This document shows, piece by piece, positions 17,455-28,573 of a stretch of 64,000 nucleotides of DNA. Location: the NCBI GenBank assembly GCA_013874835.1, contig CP059430.1, positions 1,010,864 to 1,074,863 on the forward strand, read 5' to 3'. Origin of the DNA: Carnobacteriaceae bacterium zg-84 (GTDB lineage Bacteria; Bacillota; Bacilli; Lactobacillales; Aerococcaceae). The notes beneath the pieces are model-generated. The model saw only the letters and a program-made list of their open reading frames with translations, was not told the DNA's origin and searched no databases. The first letter of the stretch is position 1, and each line of letters opens with the position of its first letter. A program made the position numbers and the translations under genes.

Positions 17455-17616
17455 TACAAATTGGGTTCATCTTTTGTTTGTACCCCGTGCAAAAAGTGAA
17501 CTGAACATGCTCTTTTTCTCAATCTAAAAGTTTATATAAATAAATTGTAGAAAAATATGACGAATATAAAATGCGATGTTCTCTATTTTTATTTTTATCT
17601 ATGTCATAGAAATACA

Positions 17617-17650
17617 GAAGTGGAGCAACATCAACTTGTTGCTCCACTTC
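17617..17650 (-). terminator. Stem-loop after licT
   Basis: A 14-bp perfect stem (GAAGTGGAGCAACA paired with TGTTGCTCCACTTC) with a 6-nt loop lies 18 nt downstream of the licT stop. The U-tract on the minus strand is weak (TGTATTTC), so it may be a terminator or an mRNA-protecting 3' hairpin. The region between it and the PTS operon promoter shows nothing else. Confidence 0.6.
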
Positions 17651-17668
17651 GATATGACGACTATTAAG

Positions 17669-18505
17669 TCATTCGGCATCTTTCAATAAACGATTAATAT
17701 GAATGGCTAAATACGTTACTTCATCAACTGATATTTTACTACCATAGTGTTGATAAATAAATTGTTGAATTTTTTTAGCATCTTCCATTGCTTTTGGGTA
17801 ATTTTCAGATACTTGTTGAAACAATAACATATTATCATCATTTATCATTTCATGGGATAAAAAACGTTCTACAAAAAAGCGAATGTGGACGATAAAACGT
17901 TTATAGTGAATGGAATCCTCTTTTAAAGACTTTCCAAGTGTATACTTGACTAAATTAACAATATTTCCAATCATTTTGACACTTTTTTGTGCATTTTTCT
18001 CATCTCCTGCTTGACGCGCATTGATAAAATGAAATGCGATATTAGCAGCTTCTTCCTCTGGCAATGTTTCTTGAAAAACGTTCTCAATTAATCCAATAGC
18101 ATATTGCCCAATTTTAAATTCTTGAGGATAGTATAACTTCACTTCCCAAAACACTTTATTACTCAAAACAATACCTTGTTGATGACGCTCAATCGCAAAA
18201 TGAATATGGTCTGTTAACGATAAATACAATAACGGAGAAACTGTTTCGTCTAATAATTGCTCTGAAAAAGATAAAATATCGTTTGTTATATCAAAATATT
18301 GACTTGGAATATTTTCAATGAGGTAAAATAGTTGTCGTGCTTGAGGTGTCTCAACTGGAAAAAATAATTGACTAATTTGATTTTTTTCCAATGCTTCTCC
18401 CGGCTTTTTTCCATAACCAATGCCTTTTCCAAGCGCAATCATTTCTTTGCCTTTATCATCAACTAAAACAACACTGGAATTAAGCACTTTTTTAATAACC
18501 GACAT
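17669..18505 (-). CDS. licT: BglG/LicT-family transcription antiterminator
   Basis: A 278-aa RNA-binding antiterminator. The N-terminal CAT domain (residues 1-55, KVLNSSVVLVDDKGKEMIAL and GIGYGKKPGE) binds RAT hairpins. Two PRDs follow, with regulatory histidines in LTDHIHFAIERHQQGI, EEAANIAFHFINARQ and VTYLAIHINRLL. It is the last gene of the beta-glucoside operon and should act on the RAT/terminator at 23361-23436, which it matches in type. That leader is now separated from the operon by IS-B. Confidence 0.92.
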   Translation of the reverse strand: MSVIKKVLNSSVVLVDDKGKEMIALGKGIGYGKKPGEALEKNQISQLFFPVETPQARQLFYLIENIPSQYFDITNDILSFSEQLLDETVSPLLYLSLTDHIHFAIERHQQGIVLSNKVFWEVKLYYPQEFKIGQYAIGLIENVFQETLPEEEAANIAFHFINARQAGDEKNAQKSVKMIGNIVNLVKYTLGKSLKEDSIHYKRFIVHIRFFVERFLSHEMINDDNMLLFQQVSENYPKAMEDAKKIQQFIYQHYGSKISVDEVTYLAIHINRLLKDAE

Positions 18506-18522
18506 ACGCCACCTCCTACTTT

Positions 18523-21793
<3,271 letters not shown>

Positions 21794-21814
21794 ATGAAAC
21801 ACTCCTTTTCTTTT

Positions 21815-23289
21815 GGCTCTTCGTCAAATTGTGTTGGTGGAGAGAAATAGTGAGTATGTTGGTAGTGAATGGCATTAACCATTCACTACCTTTTTCACAT
21901 TCTTTTTCTGCCACTGAGAATGGTGTTGTATGATTAAAATACGCAATCTAAAATAAGAAAAACGTCTGTAGCCATAGGCAATCCGTTTGATGACTTTAAT
22001 ATGATTGTTGATAGCTTCTGTGATACCGTTTGAATAAGGTGTGGTAAAAGCTTGATAAATACCATTCTGATAGGTTTTAAAAATATCAAATTTCTTTCTA
22101 AACCACTCTGGTAATGACGGGTCAATATGATGAATAACCTCCATAAATGACTCAAAATCTCGCTGTCTATAAGCATATCTCAACTCTTGTACAAACTCAT
22201 ATGCTTGTTTTAAAACAGGACTATAGTCTAATAATCTATCCAGGATTTGTGCGTGTGTCAGATATGTTTTAAAGGATTGGTGATAGTGATAGTCTGTATC
22301 ATTTACATCAAAGGCATCTTTTAATAATAATTTCCAGTATTTCTTTAAGTGTTTATAAGCCTTTTCTTCTTTTTTAAAGGTGTTCATTTCTTTTATACGT
22401 AGTGTATTTAAATTCCGATGTATATGTTGTATGATATGAAATCTATCTGTGACAATAACGGCATTAGGAAAAACCTTCTGAATAAGTTTGCCATAATTGG
22501 CATTCATATCCATAACAAGATAGCGAACGCTATGTCTTGCTTTTTTAGAAAATTGTTTAAAATAAGTGATTAAATGGTCTAATTGGCGACTAGGTAACAC
22601 ATCAATAATACGGTGCGTCAATCCGTCTACACAGATAAAACTCATCTTCCCTAAATGAGATGTCACAGACTTAAATTCGTCGATACATAGTACCTTAGGT
22701 AGATAATGAAAACGGTTTAACTTGTTTTGTATATTTATCTAAGACACGTTGTACGGTCACATCAGATACAAAGTGGTCTTGGCAGATATGTTTTCTTGAA
22801 ATATTTTTCGTTAAATCAAGTGCAATAAGTTGTTTTAATTCTTTAGAAATACAACAATGTTTATCGACTAAAGAACACGAAGAAGAACAGGTTTTTAGAC
22901 ACGTTTTACAGCGATAACGGGTTCTTTTAAGAAGTAAAACAGTTTTGATTTGTCTAAACTTTGGTAATAATGTTTTCGTTTGATATGTCCCATGTTTGAT
23001 GAGTGTTTTAGCATGACAATGTGGACAGGTGTGGCAAGGCTTTGTCCAAGTACCTTTAATAAAGTGGTGTGGAATACCATTTATTGTTTTTTCTTCTAAC
23101 CAATGTTCATCAGCTATGAAAGATTTATCTGTTAATGTCAATAATTTTTTTGTATAATAATCCATGAGAAATACCTCCTTGTTTAATTGTGGTGATTTAA
23201 TCATACAGGTATTTCTCTTTTTTTGTCCACTTTTATATACAAAATCGTGTTGGTGGATTATTCCCACCAACACGATTTATTATAGAGCC
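21815..23289 (-). mobile_element. IS-B copy 1, ISL3-family insertion sequence
   Basis: 1475 bp, bounded by GGCTCTTCGTCAAATTGTG and GGCTCTATAATAAATCGTG (inverted ends starting with GGCT, typical of ISL3). A perfect 8-bp target duplication, tttctttt, flanks it (21807-21814 and 23290-23297). It sits between the bgl leader and bglP in the same transcriptional direction. It is 2 bp shorter than the other two copies because of a deletion in the transposase gene. The inner left end carries a 15-bp perfect hairpin (AAATCGTGTTGGTGG). Confidence 0.95.
21875..23165 (-). pseudogene. ISL3-family transposase, frameshifted (IS-B copy 1)
   Basis: Same protein as the intact 430-aa copy at 35932-37224, but two bases are missing near 22708 (AAAACGG where the other copies have AAAAGACGG). 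The zinc-finger/HTH part (codons up to QVKP) and the DDE part (from about VTSHLGKMSF) are therefore in different frames. The start ATG at 23165 follows AAGGAGGTATTTCTC. A 12-bp hairpin (GGTAGTGAATGG) spans the stop codon. The 2-nt loss may be genuine or a sequencing error. Confidence 0.85.
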
Positions 23290-23344
23290 TTTCTTTTATC
23301 GTACTACTATCATTTGTGGTAAACACCTTTTGACAATAGTTTTT

Positions 23345-23412
23345 TACATGAAACAAAAACAAAAGGACCCTTATAAATGGATACACTCTACCTATCCATT
23401 TATAAAGGTCCT
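23345..23412 (-). terminator. Leader terminator of the bgl operon, controlled by LicT
   Basis: On the minus strand AGGACC-TTTATAAATGGATA pairs with TATCCATTTATAA-GGGTCCT, followed by TTTTGTTTTTGTTT. It is a strong intrinsic terminator in the leader. Its first arm overlaps the 3' end of the RAT sequence, as in sac/bgl/lic antitermination systems. The remaining leader sequence to 23298 runs into IS-B. Confidence 0.85.
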
Positions 23413-23436
23413 GCCTGCTTTACCAGTAACATGCCA
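23406..23436 (-). promoter_or_regulatory. RAT ribonucleic antiterminator site for LicT
   Basis: The minus-strand sequence TGTTACTGGTAAAGCAGGC, followed by AGGACC, matches the conserved LicT/SacY RAT pattern (TGTTACTG...GCAGGC...ACC). Folding of this site excludes the downstream terminator, because ACC is shared. LicT encoded at 17669-18505 is the likely binder. Confidence 0.85.
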
Positions 23437-23453
23437 CATATTTTATTGAAATT

Positions 23454-23482
23454 ACTATACTATATTTTTTTGAAACCGTCAA
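23454..23482 (-). promoter_or_regulatory. Promoter of the bgl operon leader
   Basis: TTGACG (23477-23482) and TATAGT (23454-23459) with a 17-nt spacer, 18 nt upstream of the RAT site on the minus strand. Confidence 0.8.
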
Positions 23483-23515
23483 CATCTTTTTATAAAAATG
23501 ATATTTATTCTATAA

Positions 23516-23692
23516 CTATTCTTTTATAGATTTATACTCAGCTAAACGAACAATAATAAACAATCCCAGTAGCACAAGAATAACAATCGTTTTCATATCA
23601 AATGCCATTAAACTATTCCAATTTATTATGACAAGGCTTAGAAACCCTATGATACTTAATATAACAAAAAAATGTTTAAATTTTAGTTTCAT
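23516..23692 (-). CDS. Small two-helix membrane protein, unknown
   Basis: A 58-aa ORF starting MKLKFKHFFVILSIIGFLSL and ending RLAEYKSIKE. It has two strongly hydrophobic segments (about residues 8-24 and 34-48), separated by a short polar loop, and a charged tail. GAAAGGGTG lies upstream of the ATG. I do not recognise a family. It is located 34 nt upstream of the bgl promoter on the same strand and reads towards it. Codon use and composition look genuine, but the evidence is limited to the ORF itself. Confidence 0.5.
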   Translation of the reverse strand: MKLKFKHFFVILSIIGFLSLVIINWNSLMAFDMKTIVILVLLGLFIIVRLAEYKSIKE

Positions 23693-23881
23693 GTCACATA
23701 CACCCTTTCTTTGCTAACGTCATCTAATTATTTATATATTTATTGTACATCTCTGCTCTTTTTTTGTAAACAATTTCATATTTGCTATATACATAGTAAA
23801 TTATATAATTAAGTTAACCAGTGGTACAAAAAACATCTCATAGGATATACTTTTCATAACAACAAAAAAGGATACCGATAG

Positions 23882-24031
23882 ATGCAAAATAACTATAACA
23901 TAAAAGGCACAACAGCCGTTACTTCTGACGAAGCAACGGCTGTTGAACAATGGATAAACCATTATCCTCGTAAATTATTTCATTATTTGTGCCCTTATGA
24001 TTTGCCTGAGGTAGTTAATTTACTATTGTAA
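23882..24031 (+). CDS. Small hypothetical protein, 49 aa
   Basis: A plus-strand ORF starting MQNNYNIKGTTAVTSDEATA, with a conserved-looking middle (VEQWINHYPRKLFHYLC) and a hydrophobic end. AAAAGGATA lies 9 nt upstream of the ATG. A possible promoter is TTGTAA-16-TATATA near 23766-23793. A perfect hairpin (CAACAGCCGTT paired with AACGGCTGTTG, 23909-23945) lies inside the ORF; it could instead be the terminator of the surface glycosidase on the other strand. No family recognised. Confidence 0.35.
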   Translation: MQNNYNIKGTTAVTSDEATAVEQWINHYPRKLFHYLCPYDLPEVVNLLL

Positions 24032-24092
24032 TTTGCGATTATTTTTATACAAATTTCATGCATTCATTAGCTATATCGCACAACCTAAGTTG

Positions 24093-27000
24093 TTATTTAT
24101 CTTCTGCTTTTTTTCTGACTAAAACAGCCATGCCGACAAATAATAAGCCTACATAAATAGCAACTGACTGCTCACCTGTTTTTGGTAAATATTTACCTTT
24201 TGTAGAAACGTCTGCTTGTTGCACTTCTTTTGGCGCTTTCATTGTACTGCTTACCGCTGGCATTCTCATTGGTAAAACAGACACCATTCTATCTTGATAT
24301 TCATTTGTAAACATTCTTCCTTGTTTATCAATCACACTTACTGAAAGAACGGGAGCATATTTACCAGATACTAATGGTACTAATTCTATTTCTATTGGTG
24401 ATACATCCAATGCTTTTTTATGTATCATTACTGTTGTTTCAGTATCACTATCAACACTTCTAAATCCTGTTGTACCTGTCACTATTGTATATGCTGGATT
24501 TTCAACAATTTTAAATTTTGTTGTATCCACTTTAACGGCAACATCATAATCTTCTTTTTCTAATCCATTTAGTTCTCCTAATGTAACCGTTGCTTTGAAT
24601 GTTTGTCCTACTCTTGCTGTTTCAGGTAGGGATAAATTCACACCTTCCATATCCATCAACAATACGCGAACCATTTCATCTTTATATTCATTTATAAACA
24701 TATTATCTTTTTTATCAGTAACAGTTACTGAAAGAATAGGTGCATATTCACCATTATTTATTGGAATAACATTCACTTCTACTGGTGATGTATCCATTGC
24801 TTTTTTATGTACAACTAACGTATCGCTTGTTTCATTGCCCTCAATTTTAAAGTTTGTTGTATCCACTTTAACAGCAACATCATAATCTTCTTTTTCTAAT
24901 CCATTTAATGCTCCTAATGTAACCGTTGCTTTAAATTTTTGCCCTACTCTTGCAAATTCAGGTATAGATAAACTTGTTTTCATAGTGTTATCTATATTAG
25001 AAGCTACATCAATCATTTCAGCTTCATATTCTTTTGTAAACATTCTTTCTTGTTTATCAATAACACTTACTGAAAGAACAGGTGCATGTACACCAGATAA
25101 TAATGGAACTAATTCTATTTCTATTGGAGATTTATCCATTGCTTTTTTATGTACAACTAACGTATCACTTGTTTTATCACCAACAATTTTAAATTTTGTT
25201 GTATCCACTTTAACGGCAACATCATAATCTTCTTTTTCTAATCCATTTAGTTCTCCTAATGTAACCGTTGCTTTAAATTTTTGCCCTACTTTTGCTGTTT
25301 CAGGTAGTGATAAATTCATTTCTTTAATAGCATCTGTATACATTAAACCATGACCAATTGGATAGGCAATTTCTGTTTCAGAGATAACACCATTTTCAAC
25401 AACCGGTACATCTACTGGCAATGTACCAATATGTTCTTTGCCATCAAAAATAACTTCTACACCAGCAGGAATATTTGGTCCGAACGCATTGTCTGGTTTC
25501 AACGCTTCTGTTGGGTCCATTCCTTTGTTTCCGTATACAGCAACAATCGCTTTAGCACGTGGATAGTTAGCAACATCATAAGGTTTAGAAATACTCATAA
25601 CAACAGATTTTTTATTTGTTTCATTCGCATAATCAATTACTTCTGTTGGAATTTTTGTTAACCATACATCACTTGCTAATTGTGCTTGTCTACCTATTTC
25701 TGAAATAACAATTACATGTGTAGCATTGTCTATTTTTGATTTTAATTCATCTATTGTTGTTTGATTACTATAGCGGAAAGACTCAAATGTAACGTCTTTA
25801 GAAACAATACCATCTGCAATCAAACGTCTCATTCCTAATTCTAATCCTGGCAATTCATTATTATATGCACCTAATAAAAGAACTTTATCGCCTGCATTTG
25901 CTTTGAATGGTAAAACTGTATCGTCATTTTTCACAACAGTTACAGCACTTGTAGCGATAGTACGTTCTAAGTCACGGTTCATATCCGAACCAACACTTGC
26001 CGTTGCTTTTTCTAGTGTTCTATCCGCTAATGAAAAATCTAGTACGCCACGTTTTTCTTTCAATGTTAAAACACGTGTCACCGCTTCGTTCAATCGACTT
26101 TCTGGAATAATTCCTTCATTCACAGCTTGTTCAATGTCATTAATGATTGTATCAATTTTTACTAAATCAGCTTTACTTCTTAAAAAAGTAGGCATTAACA
26201 CAATATCCACACCTGCTTTAATGGCCATAATTGCTGCTTCTGATTCACCAAAGTTTTTCGCAATAGCATCCATTCCCATGGCATCGGTAATCACAACACC
26301 ATTGTATCCGAATTTATTACGAACAATCCCTGTAATAACATCATCAGATAACGTTGCTGGAATATAAATTTTTTCGCCACTTTTTTTTGATACAACAGTA
26401 TCTTTTTCAATTTGTGGATATTGAATATGTGCTGTCATCAACATGTCAACACCATTATCAATAGCTGCTTTAAATGGTAATAATTCTAATGCTTCTAGTT
26501 CAGCATAAGATTTATCAACCAATGGTAATCCTGTATGTGAATCCGTTGCTGTATCACCATGTCCTGGAAAATGTTTTGCTGCAACAGCAACATTGTATTC
26601 TTGAATACCTTGCATCATTGGAACACCTAATAATGCTACGACATTTGGATCAGATGAGAATGAACGTAATCCAATAATCGGATTATGTGGGTTATTATTT
26701 GTATCAAAAACAGGGGCAAAGTCAACATTTAGCCCTAAAGCAGATAATTCTCTCCCAATAATTTCTCCTGCTTGTCTAGCTAATTCTGGTTCTCTTGTTG
26801 CCCCAACTGCCATATTACCTGGTAAAGCTGTTCCACTACCTAAGCGGTATACAATACCACCTTCTTGGTCAATAGTTAGTAATAGTGGTAAATTACCATT
26901 CTGTAAAATCTGTTTCGCTATCTTGTCCAGCTTGTTTCCATTTTCTAAAGTCTGGCATCAACATTTGCGTGATTTTTTGACGAATACTCATTCCCTCAAC

Positions 27001-27102
27001 AAGAGTTTGTACTCTACTTGTTTCTGCTTTTATTTGGGTGAGTGGACAAATTGTACCCGCTACCAATAAAGCAGTTGCTAATAATAGACGTTTTCTTTTC
27101 AT
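24093..27102 (-). pseudogene. LPXTG-anchored GH3 beta-N-acetylglucosaminidase-like protein, broken
   Basis: Secreted, sortase-anchored glycosidase. The N-terminal ORF (26893-27102) has a signal peptide (MKRKRLLLATALLVAGTICP) and the start of a NagZ domain, then stops. The downstream frame holds LLLTIDQEGG, KHFPGHGDTATDSHTGLP and VVITDAMGMDAI, which carry the GH3 NagZ substrate-binding and catalytic residues. Then follow a C-terminal GH3 domain, three ~110-residue repeats (each LSLPE-A-VGQ-FKATVTLG), and LPKTGEQ with a hydrophobic tail and KK. About 40 residues expected between DFTEW and LQNGNLPLL (including the usual GG-ILF strand) are missing, and the frame shifts there. Confidence 0.85.
24250..25320 (-). 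repeat. Three tandem repeats in the surface glycosidase gene
   Basis: Three units of roughly 330-375 bp each encode LPE.A.VGQ.FKATVTLGELNGLEKEDYDV-type domains, the DNA of which is nearly identical over long stretches. The third unit (next to the LPXTG) contains an extra insertion around YTIVTGTTGFRSVDSD. They probably form immunoglobulin-like stalk domains that extend the enzyme from the wall. Confidence 0.8.
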
Positions 27103-27128
27103 AAATTTCCCTCCTTATAGGTAAATTT

Positions 27129-27165
27129 ATAATAACATAATCCGAATGAATTGTAAACGTTTACC
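27129..27165 (-). promoter_or_regulatory. Promoter with cre-like operator for the surface glycosidase
   Basis: On the minus strand TTTACA (27152-27157) and TATTAT (27129-27134) are 17 nt apart. A near-perfect palindrome TGTAAACGTTTACC (27152-27165) covers the -35 box and fits the cre consensus except for the last base. CcpA repression is likely. Confidence 0.65.
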
Positions 27166-27396
27166 CGTTCGGTTATTAAAGAATTTTTATACCTCGTCGT
27201 TTTATGTATTGATAAGGTAATATAAGAAATAATTGCTCATTTAAACAAAATAAATCCACTTAAATGATAAACAATTATATGATGAAATCAGTCCTATTTA
27301 ACAGTGCTTTTAAATAACATCTTTTCATCATTCTTAATGGTAAAAAAGACAGTACTAATTTCTCTCTAACAACTTATTTAAGAAAAAACAACTAAA

Positions 27397-27431
27397 GAGG
27401 TGAACAACGTTCAAAAACGTTCATTCACCTC
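27397..27431 (-). terminator. Terminator of the DUF4298 gene
   Basis: GAGGTGAAcAACGTT pairs with AACGTTcaTTCACCTC around CAAA, followed on the minus strand by TTTAGTTGTTTTTTC. It lies 15 nt after the stop. The 160 bp between it and the glycosidase promoter region shows no other feature. Confidence 0.75.
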
Positions 27432-27445
27432 GAATACTTCTTTAT

Positions 27446-27754
27446 TTAGTCATTTTTCAACCATTTGGTTGCTGTTTCTAGCATGCGTATCAATAATTCA
27501 TGTCTATCTGCCATCATATTGTAAATAGCATCTTCTGATAAAACACCTCTTTTTAACATCTTTGGTAATTGATTTGTATCATCCAATATTAAATCAGTAT
27601 TTCGTTCGTCACTATAGTAATAAGTGATCAATTCTTGATAGTTTGAGTAGTCTTTATCCAACACATCTAAGCATTTTTCTAGTTGTTGTAAATCATTGAT
27701 TTGCTTATCTAATACATTTTCCATATATTCAATACGTTTTATTGAGTCGTTCAT
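27446..27754 (-). CDS. DUF4298-like small protein
   Basis: A 102-aa helical, charged protein with the pattern RIEYMENVLDKQINDLQQLE, then YYYSDERNTDLILDD and LPKMLKRGVLSEDAIYNM, which I recognise as DUF4298. Function unknown. It follows the acetyltransferase gene by 12 nt on the same strand and has a good AAAGGAGATATT ribosome binding site, so the two probably form an operon. Confidence 0.75.
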   Translation of the reverse strand: MNDSIKRIEYMENVLDKQINDLQQLEKCLDVLDKDYSNYQELITYYYSDERNTDLILDDTNQLPKMLKRGVLSEDAIYNMMADRHELLIRMLETATKWLKND

Positions 27755-27766
27755 AATATCTCCTTT

Positions 27767-28264
27767 TTATGATGATAAAATAAGTTCATAAGACCATCCT
27801 TTGTTGACAAACTCTTTCTTTTTAAATCCTAAGCTCATATAAAGTGCTTGAGAAGCAACATTAAAATCATAGATTTCTTCGATATATAATTTGTCATATC
27901 CTAAAGTCTTGGCTCTTTCAATAAGTGTTTGAATAACTTTTTTCCCAATACCTTTTCCTCGATATGATTTATTGCCTATCACAATAGGCATATCTTCTTG
28001 ATGAAATGATACATCCCCAATCGGTTGATACGTTCCATTCGTATACACTTCAATAAAATAGACTTCACTAACACTATTCCAGTACATATACATTTTTTCA
28101 AGTAATTCTTTAGAGTATAGATCTCTATCACCATCTACATACCAGACTGTTTCTTCGTCTTGGTACCATTCAAGTGCAAAATAAAAATTTCCGTCAAACT
28201 TTCTCAATCGTAATACGTCATCAATTGGAATGATATTAGGCTGCACGATATCTTTAATTGGCAT
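27767..28264 (-). CDS. GNAT family N-acetyltransferase
   Basis: A 165-aa acetyltransferase. The acetyl-CoA motif is SYRGKGIGKKVIQTLIERAK, followed by a typical LYIEEIYDFNVASQALYMSLGF end of fold. The ATG at 28264 is favoured because AAAGGAAAGC precedes it; the frame is open 12 codons upstream. The substrate is unknown, with no antibiotic-modification signature that I can name. Cotranscribed with the DUF4298 gene. Confidence 0.8.
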   Translation of the reverse strand: MPIKDIVQPNIIPIDDVLRLRKFDGNFYFALEWYQDEETVWYVDGDRDLYSKELLEKMYMYWNSVSEVYFIEVYTNGTYQPIGDVSFHQEDMPIVIGNKSYRGKGIGKKVIQTLIERAKTLGYDKLYIEEIYDFNVASQALYMSLGFKKKEFVNKGWSYELILSS

Positions 28265-28524
28265 ACATGCTTTCCTTTCACTTTTAGATAAATTTATCAT
28301 ATCATGTTTGCTTTCTCACGACAACTTACTCAATCAATATCTTAAAACTCGAGATGAAATAATGTTGACGAAAAAATCATTACATTATATTCATTATTCC
28401 ATATTCAAACAGAATCATATTAATCTAACGTACTTAAGGCCATTCTCAGTCATAGAATAAAGCATTGGGTAGCTAATACTATTCTATTCCTCTCCTCTAG
28501 CGTCATTTGACATAGAAACGCAAA
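28265..28524. other. Intergenic region without recognised genes
   Basis: AT-rich, with multiple stops in all frames. An ATTTGACATAGA string at 28506-28517 resembles the right end of IS-A and could be a worn terminal remnant. Nothing else supported. Confidence 0.4.
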
Positions 28525-28558
28525 ACGAGGTGAACCATCCATAGTTGGTTCACCTCGT
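28525..28558 (-). terminator. Terminator of the histidine-triad gene
   Basis: ACGAGGTGAACCA pairs with TGGTTCACCTCGT around an 8-nt loop, followed on the minus strand by TTTGCGTTTC. It lies 16 nt after the stop codon. Confidence 0.8.
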
Positions 28559-28573
28559 CACCTACTTCATTTT

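Noticed and set aside
21960-22660. Outward promoter of IS-B driving bglP
   Set aside because: I saw no convincing -35/-10 pair with 16-18 nt spacing near the bglP-proximal end.
25903-26367. 154-codon plus-strand ORF
   Set aside because: Antisense shadow of the NagZ-like gene.
28506-28517. ATTTGACATAGA similar to the right end of IS-A
   Set aside because: 12-bp match without the rest of the terminus or a partner end.
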